A stretch of 64,000 nt of DNA from Paulinella micropora (lineage: Eukaryota; Cercozoa; Imbricatea; Euglyphida; Paulinellidae). Of this stretch, positions 22,038-34,856 are shown piece by piece (positions within the stretch are counted from its first letter, which is position 1; each line of letters opens with the position of its first letter). Below the pieces are notes generated by a model. The model was given only the letters and a program-made list of their open reading frames with translations. It was not told the origin of the DNA and made no database searches. The position numbers and the translations under genes were made by a program. The stretch is taken from the NCBI GenBank assembly GCA_019918135.1, contig WBZZ01006266.1, forward strand, positions 186,001 through 250,000, read 5' to 3'.

Positions 22038-25000
22038 CTTTCTTTCTTCCCTCCCTCTAAGCCCCCTGAGCCGGGGGGCTCAAGGAGCAGGGGAAGGGGA
22101 AATCGGGAGCGGGAGGGAAGGGGGGGGGGGAGTAGGGGCGCCAAGAGAGTGCGAAAAAGAATGCGCTTAATTAAAGCTCGACGGTCTTACATTGGGGCAC
22201 TGAAAACTAGGAGCAGGGCACCGTGCTCCAGCACGACCCTGCGGCGAATGAATGGGCGGTGGTCAATGTGCTAGGAAGACAAAGGCCCGGCCGGCCCCCG
22301 GCATCCTGTCCGTGCCATGGCTCGGCCACCGTGCGCAAGGTCAGAAAAATCTGAAAAGGGGACGGGAGCGGGAGAGGGAGGGCAGGGGCGCGCTTTGCCG
22401 GTGTACAAAAAATTTAAAAAATACATGACAAAGTTGTAATCTTGGCACTGAAAACTAAGAGAGGAAGGGGCCGGGAGGGGGGGGGGGGATTAGTGGAGGC
22501 GTTGCATGTATTTATTTTGTTTGTAGCTTCTGTGCCATTCACCCTTCCCCTTCCCCTCCCCTGCTCCTTGAGGCCCCTGGGCTCAGGGGAGAGAGGAACA
22601 GGCAGGGGGCGCTTCGCCGGTGTAAGAAAAGTCCATGCTGAAATTAAAACTCGACAAGGCATTACACTTGACACTTGCAACGGCATCCGGCCCATGTCAT
22701 GTCGCTGCGGTAGCCCGAGCCATGAACCCTGGCCGGCACCGTCTGTGCTCTGTCGCGTGCCAAGAGAGTGCGAAAAAGAATACGCTTGAATTAAAGCTCG
22801 ACGGTCTTACATTTGGGGGCACTGGGAACTAGGAGCGGAGCACCGTGCTCCAGTACGACCCTGTAGCGGATGGATGGGCGGTGGTCAATGTGCTAGGAGA
22901 ACAAGAGCCCCGGCCGGCCCCGACGGCGCCCTGTCCGTGCCATGGCTCGGCCATCATCGTGCGCAAGATCCGCGGGAATATGAAAAGAGGAAAAAAAAAA
23001 TTGGTCCGACAACAAAGGAAACAGACGGGGGAAAGAAAGGGGGGGAGGAAGAGGAAAGGAGAAGACAAAAGGCAGGGATGGGAAATGCTTCCCCCCCCTC
23101 TTCCCCTTGTCCCCTGCTATCCCCCCCCCCCCTCGTCCCTTGTTTGCGCGTGCAAACGCGTTCCAAAGAAATTTTCTTTTCCACTTTTCATATTCCTGCA
23201 GATGTTTCCGCAGATCTTGCGCACCGTGCTTCCAGCACGACCCTGCGGAGGATGGATGGGCGGTGGTCAATGTGCCAGGACAAGAGCCCCGGCCGGCCCC
23301 GACGGCGTCTTGTCCACGCCATGGCTCGGCCACCGTGCGCAAGATCAGAAAAATATGAAAAAAGGAAAAAAAAAATTTTGCCCAACAACAAAGGGAACAG
23401 ACGGGGGGGGGGGGGGGGGAGGAAGAAGAAGGGGGGAAGAAGGGGGCGGGGTGTGCTTCCCTTCCCCCTCTCGTCCCTCTGTTCCCCTTGTCCCCTGCTA
23501 CCCCCCCCCCTCGTCCCTTGTTTGCGCATGCAAACGCGTTCCAAAAGAAAATTTTCTTTTCCACTTTTCATATTCCTGCAGATGTTTCCGCAGATCTTGC
23601 AGAGGGAAGAGGCAGGGGCGCGCTAAGAACGTACAAAAAATAAATAATTAAAAAGAAATCTCTGACAAATTTTTTATATTGGCACTGAGAACAGGGAGCG
23701 GAAGAAGGAAAGGGCAGGGGGGCTGCGCCAAAAAAATGTAATTTACGCTGAATTAAAGCTCGACGGCGTCCTGTCCGTGCCATAGCTCGGCCGCAGTGCG
23801 CAAGGTTAGAAAAATATGAAAAGATCTGCGGGAATTTTTTTTGTCCGACAACAAAGGGAGCAGACGGGGGGGGAAGAAGGAAGGGGAAGGGGGGGAAGAG
23901 GAAGGGGGGAAAAAGGGGGCGGGATGTGCTTCCCCCCCCCCCCCCCGGTCCCTTCTCACTGTCTGAGAATAGGGAGCGGGAGCGGGAGGGGGAGGGCAGG
24001 GGCGCGCTAAGAAATGTACAAAAAAATTTAAAAAAATCCCTGACAAAGTTTTAATCTTGGCACTGAGAACCAAGAGAGGGAGAGGGAAAGGGAAGGGACA
24101 GGGGGAGTGGGCGCTTTGCCGGTGCAAGAAAAGTCCACGCTGAATTAAAACTCGACAAAGTCTTACACTTGACACTGAGAATTAGGAGATGGAGAGAATT
24201 TACGCTGAATTAAAGCTCGACAAGGCATTGCACTTGACACTTGCAACGGCACCCCTCAGGCTACCGCAGCATCCGGCCCACTCGACGGTCGTACACTTGC
24301 GCACTGAAAACTAGGAGCGGAGCACCGTGCCCCAGCGCGACCCTGCGGCGAATGGATGGGCGGTGATCAATGTGCTAGGAGGACAAGAGCCATCACTACC
24401 CGACGGCGTCCTGCCCGTGCCATAGCTCGCGCAAGGTCAGAAAAATGTAAAAAAAGAAGAAAAAAATTTTTTTGCCCCGACAACAAGGGGGAACAGACGG
24501 GGAGGGGGAAAGAAAGGGGGAAGGAGGGAGGAAGAGGCAGGGGGAAGAATGGGGTGGGGTGTGCTTCCCCTCCCCTCGTCCCTTGTTTGCGCGTGCAAAC
24601 GCGTTCCAAAAAAATTTTTCTTTTCCACTTTTCATATTTGTCCCATTTCCGCAGATCTTGCGCACCTGTGCTCCAGCACGACCCTGCGCCGGATGGATGG
24701 GCGGTAGTCAATGTGCTAGTAGGACAACAGCTCCGGCCGGCCCCGACGGCGTCCTGTCCGTGCCATGGCCCGGCCACCGTGCGCAAGATCCAGAAAAATA
24801 TGAAAAAAGGAAAGAAAATTTGGCCCGACAACAAAGGGAACAGACGGGGGGAGGAAGAAAGGGGGAGGGAGGAAAAGGAAGGGAGGAAGAAGGGGGCGGG
24901 ATGTGCTTCCCCCCCGTCTCCCCTCTCGTCCCTCTTTTCCCCCTGTCCCTTGCTATCCCCTCTCCCCCTCGTCCCTTGTTTGCGCGTGCAGAGGGAAGAG

Positions 25001-27664
25001 GCAGGGAAGGAGGAAGCACGAATTGTCTTAGTCCACTGTCTGAGAATCGGGAGCGGGAGCGGGAGAGGGAGGGCAGGGGCGCGCTTCGCCGGTGTACAAA
25101 AAAAAATTAAAAAAAATCCATGACAAAGTTGTAATCTTGGCACTGAAAACTAAGAGAGGAAGGGGCCGGGGGATTAGTGGAGGCGTTGCATGTATTTATT
25201 TTGTTTGTAGCTTCTGCGCCCTCCCCCTCCCCCTCCCCCCCTGCTCCTTGAGCCCCCTGGGCTCAGGGGAGGGGAAGAGGGGACGGTGGCAGAAAAGATC
25301 TGAGAATACGGGGGGGGGAGTGCCCCCCACCACGGGCTTAGTGGAATCATCTTAGTTTTGTTGCAATTCTGCCCCTGCTCTTTGAGCCCCCCCGGGCTCA
25401 GGGGGGTGGGAAGGAGTAGAGGGGAGAGAAGAAGAGGCAGGGGAAGGGGGGGGGGGGGCACGAATTGTCTAGTCCCCCGTCTGAGAACGTGTACAGGGAG
25501 GGGCGGGCGCGTGCTTTCCCCCCTCCCCTCGTCCCTTGTTTGCGCGTGCAAACGCGTTCCGAAAAAAAATTTCTTTTCCACTTTTCATATTCCAGCAGAT
25601 AATAATATATTTCCGCAGATCTTGCGCACCGTGCTACGGCACGACCCTGCGGCGGGTGGATGGGCGGTGGTCAATGTGCTAGGAGGACAAAAGCCTCACT
25701 ACCCAGACGGCGTCCTGTCCGTGCCATGGCTCGGCTACCGTGCGCAAGGTCAGAACAATATGAAAAGAGGAAAAAAAATTTTTGCCCGATAACAAAGGGA
25801 ACAGAAGGGGGGAAGAGGAAGGGGGGAAGAAGGGGGCGGGATGTGCTTCCCCCCCCCCCCCCCCGGGTCCCTTCTCACTGTCTGAGAATCGGGAGCGGGA
25901 GGGGGAGGGGGAGGGCAGGGGCGCGCTAGGAAATGTACAAAAAAAATTAAAAAAATCCCTGACAAAGTTTTAATCTTAGCACTGAGAGCAAGAGAGGGAG
26001 AAGGAAAGGGAATGGACAAAGGGAGTGGGGCGCCAAGAAAGTGCAAGAAAAGTCCACGCTAAATTAAAACTCGACCAAGTCTTACACTTGACACTTGCAA
26101 CGACACCCTCAGGCTGCCGCAGCATCCGGCCCACTCGACGGTCTTACATTTGGGGCACTGAAAACTAGGAGCAGATCACCGTGCTCCAGCACGACCCTGC
26201 GGAGGACGGATGGGCGGTGGTCAATGTGCCACGAGGACAAAGGCCTCACTATCCCGACAGCGTCCTGTACGTGCCATAGCTCGACCACCGTGCGCAAGGT
26301 CAGAAAAATATGAAAAGAGGTGGGGGAGGGGCGCGCTAAAAATGTAAAAAAAATTAATAAAAAGAAATCCTTGACAAAGTTTTAATCTTCGCCATGGGCT
26401 CAGTGGAATCTGCTTAGTTGTTGTTGCAAATCTGCCCCCTGCTCTTTGAGCCCCCCCCCCCCCGGGCTCAGGGGTAGAGGGAGGGGAGGCACAAGACAAA
26501 TGTAAAGGGGAGGGGGGAGGAGGGGGGCGCCAAGAGAGTGCGAAAAAGAATACGCTGAATTAAAGCTAGACAGTCTTACACTCGGGGCACCGACCCTGCG
26601 GCGAATGGATGGATGGGCGGTGGTCAATGTGCTAGGAAGACAAGAGCCTCACTTACCCTGACTGCGTCCTGTCCGTGCCATGGCTCGGCCATCATCGTGC
26701 GCAAGGTCCGCGGAAATATGAAAAGAGGAAAAATTTTCTTTTAGTCTGACAACAAAGGAAACAGGCGGGGGATAAAGAGGAAGGGGGGAAAGAAAGGGGC
26801 GGGATGTGCACCCCCCCGCTCCCCCCTCGTCCCTCTGTTCCCCTTGTCCCCTACTATACCCCCCCTCCGCTCGTCCCTTGTTTGCGCGTGCAAACGCGTT
26901 CCGAATTTTTTTCCACTTTTCATATTCCCGCAGATATTTCCGCATATCTTGCAGAGGAAAGAGGCAGGAGCGCGCTAAGAACGTACAAAAAAGAATCACG
27001 CGAAAAAAGAAATCCCTGACAAAGTTTTAATATTGGCACTGAGAACAGGGAGCGGAAGAGGGGGCCGCGCCAAGAAAATGTAATTTACGCTGAATTAAAG
27101 CTCGACAAGGCATTGCACTTGACACTTGCAACGGCACCCGTAGGCTGCCGCAGCATCCGGCCCACTCGACGGTCGTACACTTGAGCACTGAAAACTAGGA
27201 GCGGAGCACCGTGCTTCAGCACGACCCTGCGCGAATGGATGGGCGGTGTTCATGTGCTAGGAGGACAAAAGCCCCGGCCGGCCCGACGGCGTCCTGCCCG
27301 TGCCATAGCTCGGCCACCGTGCGCAAGTTCAGAAAAATATAAAAAAAGGAAACAAAAAATTTGGCCCGACAACAAGGGGGAACAGACGGGGAGGGGGAAC
27401 AGAAAGGGGGAAGGAGGGAGGAAGACGAAGGGAGGAAGAAGGGGGCGGGGTGTGCTCCCCCCCCTCCCTCTCGTCCCTCTGTTCCCCTGCCATCTCCCTC
27501 CCCTCCCCTCGTCCCTTGTTTGCGCGTGCAAACGCGTTCCAAAAAACAATTTCTTTTCCACTTTTCAGGGAGGGGGAGGGGAAAGGAAGGGAGGGAAGGA
27601 GACATCGACTGTGTTCCGAAGTTGGTAATTTTCCAAAAGCTGAACTTTTTGGACCAAAGCGAAC

Positions 27665-27926
27665 ATGGCTACTGACGACGAAGGCCAAGATGATCCCTGG
27701 GGCGTGCAGTCCGTCACGAGACCGCCGCTCGAGCCCAGAAACAGACTCCTCACGCTTGACGTCGGGGGGGGGGGGGGGGGGGGGGGGCGAAACCTTGCAG
27801 GCCCGCAGTGTCTTCTTCCGAGAAGTCTTGGCGCCGTCGTCGGTTGTGCGCTGGGATCCACGCGAGGCACTTTTTTTGGACTTGGACCCGGATGACGTAA
27901 CGGGGCCCCTTGTGAAGCCTTCGTGA
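27665..27926 (+). pseudogene. Captured BTB/T1-like gene start, unit 2 copy
   Basis: Same block as at 12868, with a run of 24 G (27764-27787). The frame from the ATG is 76 codons and ends at 27895. The BTB-like second half ends at 27926. Apart from the G-run I see no difference from the unit 1 copy that would change the reading. Confidence 0.45.
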
Positions 27927-30900
27927 CGGGACTTCCATCACAAGCCACAAAACATCTTGTTTCACCGTCTCCCAGCTGGACCATTCTTGGCCACCCAGCA
28001 GGCTGTAAAACACGAGGCTGTTCACCCAGTCCAACGTCGGTTTTTGTCAGTTTTGCCCCCTACTCTTTGAGCCCCCCAGGCTCAGGGTGGGGCGCTAAAA
28101 AAGTGCAAGAAAAGTCCACGCTGAATTAAAACTCGACAAAGTCTTACACTTCACACTGAGAATTAAGGGATGGAGAGAATTGACGCTGAATTAAAGCTCG
28201 ACAAGGCATTGCACTTGACACTTGTAATAGCACCCTCAGGCTGCCGCAGCATCCGGCACACGTCATATCGCTGTGATAGCCTATGTTAGAACCCTGGCCG
28301 GCACCGTCTGTGCTCTGCTCGCGCGCCAAGAGAGTACGAAAAAGAATACGCTGAATTAAAGCTCGACGGTCGTACACTTGGACACTGAAAACTAGGAGCG
28401 GAGCACCGTGCTCCAGCACGACCCTGCGGCGGATGGTACTGCCCCCGTGGTCAATGTGCTAGGAGGACAAGAGCCCCGGCCGGCCCCGACGGCGTCCTGT
28501 CCGTGCCATAGCTCGGCCACAATGCGCAAGGTCAGAGAAATATGAAGTGGAAAAAATTTTTTTTTTTGCCCGACAACAAAGGGAACTGACGGGGGGGAAG
28601 AAGGGGGGAGGAAGAGAAAGGGGGGAAGAAGGGGGCGGGGTGTGCTTTCCCCCCCACCGTCCCCCTTCTCGTCCCTCTGTTCCCCTTGTCCCTTGTTTGC
28701 GCGTGCAGAGGGAAGAGGCAGGGGAGGAGGAAGCAGGCATTGTCGTAGTCCCCTGTCTGAGAATCGGGAGCGGAAGTGGAAAGGGGGAGGGAGGAAGAGG
28801 AAGGGAGGAAGAAGGGGCGGGGTATGCATCCCCCCCCCCCACCCCCCCCCCCGTCCCCTCTCATCCCTCTGTTCCCCTCGCCCCCCTGCTATTCCCCCCC
28901 CCCCCCCTCCCCTAGTCCCTTGTTTGCGCGTGCAGAGGGAATAGGCAGGGAAGGAGGAAGCACGAATTGTCGGGAGTGGCAGTGGGGAGGGGGGGCAGGG
29001 GCGCGCTAAGAACGTAAAAAAAATTAATAAAAAGAAATCCTTGACAAAGCTTTAATCTTGGCACTGAAGACTAAGAGAGGAAAGGGCCGGGGAGGATTAA
29101 CTTGTTTTTCCCCTCCCCCTTTCCCTCCCCTGCTCCTTGAGCCCCCTGGGCTCAGGGGGGTGGGGAGGAGAGGGTGGCAGAAAGAATCTTTTGATGAAGG
29201 AAGGGGGGGGGGGCGCCCCGGCATGAACTCAGTGGCATCTTTTTAGTTTTTGTGTTCAGTTCTGCCCCTTGCTCTTTGAGCCCCCGGGCTCAGGGGTGGG
29301 GGGAGTAGAAGGGAGAGAAGGCACAAAACAAATTTAAAGAAGAGTGGGAAGGGGGAAGGGCAGGGGCGCGCTAAGAATGTACAAGAAAAAGTTAATAAGA
29401 AAATCCTTGACAAAGTTTTTAATCTTGGCGCTGAGAACTAGGAGAGGACGGAGAACAAGAAAGGGGACGAAGGCGCGCCAAGAGTTTGTAATTTACGCTC
29501 GACAAAGTCTTACACTTGGGACACTGAAAACTAGGAGCAGAGCACCGTGCTCGGCCCCGACAACAAAGGAAACAGACGAGGGGGGAAAAGGGGGGGGGGG
29601 GTGGAGGAAAGGGAAGGGAGGAAGAAAGGTGCGGGATGTACATTCCCCGCTCCCCCTCGTCCCTCCGTTCCCCTGCTTATCCCCCCCCCCCTCGCCTTGT
29701 CCCTTGTTTGCGCGTGCAAACGCGTTCCAAAAAAAATCTTTGTTTTCCACTTTTCATATTCCTGCAGATGTTTCCGCAGATCCTTGCAGAGGGAAGAGAC
29801 AGGGAATGAGGAAGCACGAATTGTCGGGAGTGGCAGTGGGAAGGGGGGGGGGTGGGAGCAGGGGCGCGCTAAGAACGTACAAGAAAAGAAATCCCTTGAC
29901 AAAATTTTAATTTTGGCACTGAGAACTAGGAGAGGGAGAGGGCAGGGGAGGGGGCGCGCCAAGAAAATGTAATTTACGCTGAATTAAAGCTCGACAAGGC
30001 ATTACACTTGACACTTGCAACGGCACCCTCAGGCTGCCGCAGCATCCGGCCCACTTAATGTTTCTGCGGTAGCCTATGTTAGAACCCTGGCTGGCACCGT
30101 CTGTGCTCTGCTCTCGCGCCGTTCCGAAAAAAATTTTCTTTTCCACTTTTCATATTCCTGCAGATGTTTCCGCAGATCTTGCGCACCGTGCTCCAGCACG
30201 ACCCTGCGGCGGATGGATGGGCGGTGGTCATGTGTGCTAGGAGGACAAGGGCCTCACTACCACGACGGCGTCCTGTCCGTGCCATGGCTCGGCCACCGTG
30301 CGCAAGGTCAGAGAAATATGAAAAGAGGAAAAGAAAACTTTTTTTTGCCCGACAACAAAGGGAACAGACGGGGGGGAGGAAGAGAAAGGGGAGAAGAAGG
30401 GGGCGGCGCTAAGAATGTACAAGAAAAATCATGCAAAAAAAATCCCTGAAAAAGCTTTAATCTTGGCACTGAGAACCAAGAGAGAGAAGGGGCAGGGGAA
30501 GTAGGGCGCCAGGAAAGTGCAAGAAAAGTCTTTTTTAATTAAAACTCGACAAGGTCTTATATTTGACACTGAGAATTAGGAGATAGAGAGAATTTAACGC
30601 TGAATTAAAGCTCGACGGCCTTACACTTGGGCACTGAAAACTAGAAGCGGAGCACTGCGCTCCAGCACGAACCTGCTGCGGATGGTACTGCCCCGTGGTC
30701 AATGTGCCAGGAGGACAAAAGGGGCGGGGTGTGCTTCCCCTCGTCCTCCCTCTCGCCCCTCTGTTTCCCTTGTCCCCTGCTATCCCCCCCTTTTCCACTT
30801 TTCATTTTGTTCCTATTTCCGCAGATCTTGCAGAGGGAGGGGGGGGCGCCTAGCATGGGGCGAAGGGATTAGTGGAGGCGTTGCATGTATTTATTTTGTT

Positions 30901-33149
30901 TGCAGCTTCTGCGCCATTCACCCTTCCCCTTCCCCTCCCCTGCTCCTTGAGCCCCCTGGGCTCAGGGGAGGGGAGAGGGGAGGGGGCGCTAAGAATGTGC
31001 GAAATACGCTGAATTAAAGCTCGACTATCTTACATTTGGGGCACTGAAAGCTATCAGCAGAGCACCGTGCACCAGCACAACCCTGCGGCGGATGGATGGG
31101 CGGTGGTCAATGTGCCGGGAGGACAAGAGCCTCACAACCTCGACGGCGTCCTGTCAGTGCCATGGGTCGGCCACCGTGCGCAAGATCAGAAAAATATGAA
31201 AAAAGGAAAAAAAAATTTGCTCGACAACAAAGGGGCCAGACGGGGGGATAGAAAGGAAGGAGGGAGGAAGAGGAAGGGAAGAAGAAGGGGGCGGGATGTG
31301 TTTCCCCCCCCCCCCCTCTTGTCCCTATGTTCCCCTTGTCCCCTGCTATCCCCCCCTCTCCCTCGTCCCTTGCTTGCGTGTGCAAATGCGCAAGGTCAGA
31401 AAAATATGAAAGATCTGCGGAGATTTTTTGCCCGACAACAAAGGGAACAGACGGGGGTAGAAAAAGTGGAAGGGAGGAAGAAGGGGGCGGGATGTGCTTC
31501 TCCCCCATCCCCCCTCTCACTGTCTGAGAATCGGGAGCGGAGCGGGAGAGGGAGGGCAGGGGCGCGCTAAGAAATGTACAAAAATTAAAAAAATCCATGA
31601 CAGAGTTGTAGTCTTGGCACTGAAAACTAGAGAGAGGAAGGGGCCGAGGAGGATTAATCTATCTTTTCCCCTCGTCAGTAAGAGTGAAGGCACCCGGCAT
31701 AGGGGGGGGGGGGGGGGATTAGTAGAAGCGTTGCATGTATTTATTTTGTTTGTAGCTTCTGCTCCATTCACCCTTCCCTTCGCCTGCTCCTTAAGCTCCC
31801 CCTGAGCTCAGGGGAGAGAGGAAGTGGCAGGGGGCGCCAAGAAAGTGCAAGAAAACCTTTTTTAATTAAAACTCGACAAAGTCTTACACTTGACACTTGC
31901 AACGGCACCCTCAGGCTGTCGCAGCATCCGCCCCACTCGACGGTCGTACACTTGAGCACTGAAAACTAGGAGCGGAGCACCGTGCCCCCAGCACGACCCG
32001 CGGCAAATAGTACCGCCCCGTGGTTAATGTGCTAGGAGGACAAGAGTTTCACTACCCCGACTGCGTCCTGTCCGTGCCATGGCTCGGCCACCGTGCGCAA
32101 GGTCAGAAAAATATAAAGAAAGAAAAGAAATGTTGGCCCGAGAACAAGGGGGAACAGACGGGGAAAACGAAATAAAGGGGGGAAGGAGGGAGGAAGTTGA
32201 AGGGAGGAAGAAGGGGGGGGGGGGGGTGTGTGCTTCCCCCCCCCCCCTCACTCTCGTCCCTCTGTTCCCCTTGTCACCTGCTATCCCCCCTCCCCTCGTC
32301 CCTTGTTTGCGCGTGCAAACGCGTTCCAAAAAAAATTTTCTTTTCCAATTTTCATATTTCCGCAGATATTTCCGCGGATCTTGTGCACCGTGCTCCAGCA
32401 CGACCCTGCGGCGGATGGTACTGCCCCCCGTGGTCAATTGTGCTAGGAGGACAAGACCCCGGCCGGCCCCAACGGCGTCCTGTTCGTGCCATGGCTCGGC
32501 CACAATGCGCAAGGTCGGAAAAATATGAAAAGATCTGCGGAGATTTTTTTGTCCGACAACAAAGGGAACAGACGGGGGGAACAAAGAAGGGGAAAAAAAG
32601 GGAGGAAGAGGAGGGGGGCGGGGAAGAAAGGGGCGAAGTGTGCACACCCCCCCCCCCCCGTCACTGTCGAAGAATCGGGGGTAGGAGCGGGAGAAGGGAG
32701 GGCAGGGGCGCGCTTCGCCGGTGTACAAGAAAGATAAATAAAAAATTTTTGACAAAGTTTTAATCCTAGCACTGAGAACCAAGAGGGAGAGGGAAGGGAC
32801 AGGGAGAGTGGGGCGCCAAGAAAGTGCAAGAAAAGTCCACGCTGAATTAAAACTCGACAAAGCATCACACTTGACACTTGCAACAGCACCCCCAGGCTGC
32901 CGCGGCTGCGGCGGAGCATATAGCACTGAGAACCAAGAGTTCTGAGCACTGAGAACCAAGAGGGAGAGGGGGGGGGGGTCAAAAGGTCTCTTTGGGCGCC
33001 GCAGCATATAGTTTAGAGAGGGGAGTATAGCTACTAGCTTTAGTATGGCTAGCTAGTGTGTGTGGCATTCTATCAGTGAGCCTTTCCCTGTCTTTTTTTT
33101 TCCGAGTATAATCTCTCTAACGGGAAGCGCTGACATTTTTTTTTCAAAC

Positions 33150-33245
<96 letters not shown>
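33150..33245. repeat. (ATT)n microsatellite, unit 2
   Basis: About 32 ATT repeats, roughly one more than in unit 1. Confidence 0.95.
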
Positions 33246-33289
33246 TAGGGAGTACATAGGCCATCGGTCCCTTTCCATGGGCTGATTGG

Positions 33290-33295
33290 TATAAA
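33290..33295 (+). promoter_or_regulatory. TATA-box-like TATAAA, unit 2
   Basis: Exact copy of the 18485 element, with the same ATTGG just upstream. Confidence 0.35.
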
Positions 33296-33419
33296 GCTCC
33301 TAGAGTGATGTTCTATGCCGTCACTTCCTTTATTCCACCGATTGGTGTGGAGACTTTCCTTATGGAATGGAGGACTGGATGCACATGGCCTTTTGTCTCA
33401 GCAATTGGCAGGAGATATA

Positions 33420-33420
33420 C

Positions 33421-33467
<47 letters not shown>
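33420..33467. repeat. Second (ATT)n microsatellite, unit 2
   Basis: About 16 repeats followed by a GTT tract, as in unit 1. Confidence 0.9.
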
Positions 33468-33526
33468 TTTGTTGTTGTTGTTGTCGTTGCTGTTGGTTTG
33501 TTCTGCCACTGCCTTGTTCGCAAGAA

Positions 33527-34138
33527 ATGAACGACTTCTTTCAAAACAACGGCGACCGGTATTGTATTCAGGGTAGTTCGTCCGCCGGCGTGTCGAAAGA
33601 AGTCGTTCAGGATCTTGTGAACAAGGCAATGTCAGAACAAGCCGCATCCATTAAGGAAATGCTAGCAGAAGAAAGAAAGTTGAGAGAGGAGGAAAGGAAG
33701 AAAAAAGAAGCGCAAGATCGGAAGGAAAAAGAGGCGCAAGAGAAGCGACAACGGGAAGAGGAGAGAAGAAAGAGGAAGAATTCGAAGAAGGAGAAGGAGG
33801 AGGAGGAGGAGGAGGAGGAGGAAAGCTCAGAAGAAGAGAACGAGAGAGTGAAGAAGAAGATGAAGAAGAATAACAAGAACAAGAAAAACTATGATGATAA
33901 TGATAACAACAACAACAACATCAGCAACAACAACAGCAACAACAACAACAACAACAACAAAAATAGTAAGAGCGAGAGAGAAAGCTTGCTGGAGGATCTC
34001 ATCGCGCGGATGGCAGCTGGCGCTCTGTCTGCTGGTAACTCACCTTCCACCCCCCAACGCGGCACCGGTCTCACCGCTCCCAGCTCACCTAACGCATGGG
34101 AGTTTGTTTTAGCATCGCTTGCGCTGACTCGGCGCTAA
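33527..34138 (+). CDS. Hypothetical K/E-rich, Asn-rich protein, second copy (203 aa)
   Basis: The translation is the same as for the ORF at 18722-19333: charged helix (residues 41-90), nine-Glu run, Asn/Asp-rich tract, Ser/Pro segment and WEFVLASLALTRR end. Even the AAG, GAG and AAC repeats within the ORF keep the same length, although the neighbouring ATT microsatellite differs by one repeat. This means the duplication is recent, the copies are homogenised, or the reading frame is under constraint. The function is unknown. The neighbours are module repeats on both sides, so context does not suggest a role. Confidence 0.55.
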   Translation: MNDFFQNNGDRYCIQGSSSAGVSKEVVQDLVNKAMSEQAASIKEMLAEERKLREEERKKKEAQDRKEKEAQEKRQREEERRKRKNSKKEKEEEEEEEEESSEEENERVKKKMKKNNKNKKNYDDNDNNNNNISNNNSNNNNNNNKNSKSERESLLEDLIARMAAGALSAGNSPSTPQRGTGLTAPSSPNAWEFVLASLALTRR

Positions 34139-34856
34139 CTTCAAATGCACGCACCAGGTAGTTTGCATAGCTTTCACTTTTCTCCTTCATCTGAAAGATG
34201 TTTGAATTTGTTTTGTGTTTTTTTTCTTTGTAGTAGTGTAGTATTAATCGTAATTTTTTGCACTGGCAGGTTTGTTATGGTCGAAAGCGTGATTAAGAAC
34301 GTTTGTCGCGTGCAAGAGTTAAACAAACTTCTAATTTAGTTAGTATGATATTACGGAGTTAGATTTATTATTTTTTTTAGTAATTAAAGAAATTTTGTTG
34401 TAGAATCTATGTATTTTGCGTGGCGACATCGCACTTCTCTTCCTCCCCCGTTCCCCCCTCCCCCCTCCCCCCCCCCCCCCCGGGGGGAATTTATTGTAGG
34501 TAAAAGCAATGTTTATTATCATAATAAAGTAAAATGCTTAATGTAAACAAAGATAAACAAACTTAAAAGCAAATTCTGCATGTTGGGCATTGTTATCATC
34601 ATAGATTCATAGTAGCCGGGACTATGAAAAAGGAGAAAGATTACCGTGTCGGACCGGTTCCTGCCCACCTCTGAAGATGAAGTTAAAGTGTATTACAATT
34701 AATAAAAACATGTTTTAATATTATTTTTATATGTTCTGCAATCAGTGAATTGATTTCCTTTCATTTCCACACGTTTTCAAAAAAGTCCATATACTTCATG
34801 GAAAATTTCGGAAAAAGGGATACCCCCAAGATTGTCGAATGTTTAGTTATAGGGAG
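34139..34856 (+). other. AT-rich 3' region, unit 2
   Basis: Equivalent to 19334-20048, with an AATAAA at 34523-34528 and a shorter C-run near 34465. No gene seen. Confidence 0.5.

Larger units (their letters stand above)
20049..34856 (+). repeat. Tandem array unit 2 (14.8 kb)
   Basis: The full-length base unit, without the 4.3-kb internal duplication. It shares with unit 3 the loss of about 60-70 bp near 21005. It shares with unit 1 the absence of about 50 bp near 30790 and the presence of the AT-rich island. Single-base differences from the other units are few and homopolymer length differences are many. Confidence 0.93.

Noticed and set aside
32024..33007. Open frame of 327 codons on the minus strand
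   Set aside because: It runs through several modules, is rich in Pro, Leu and Ser from pyrimidine tracts, and has no motif. The many similar frames of 150-290 codons elsewhere in the modules have the same cause.
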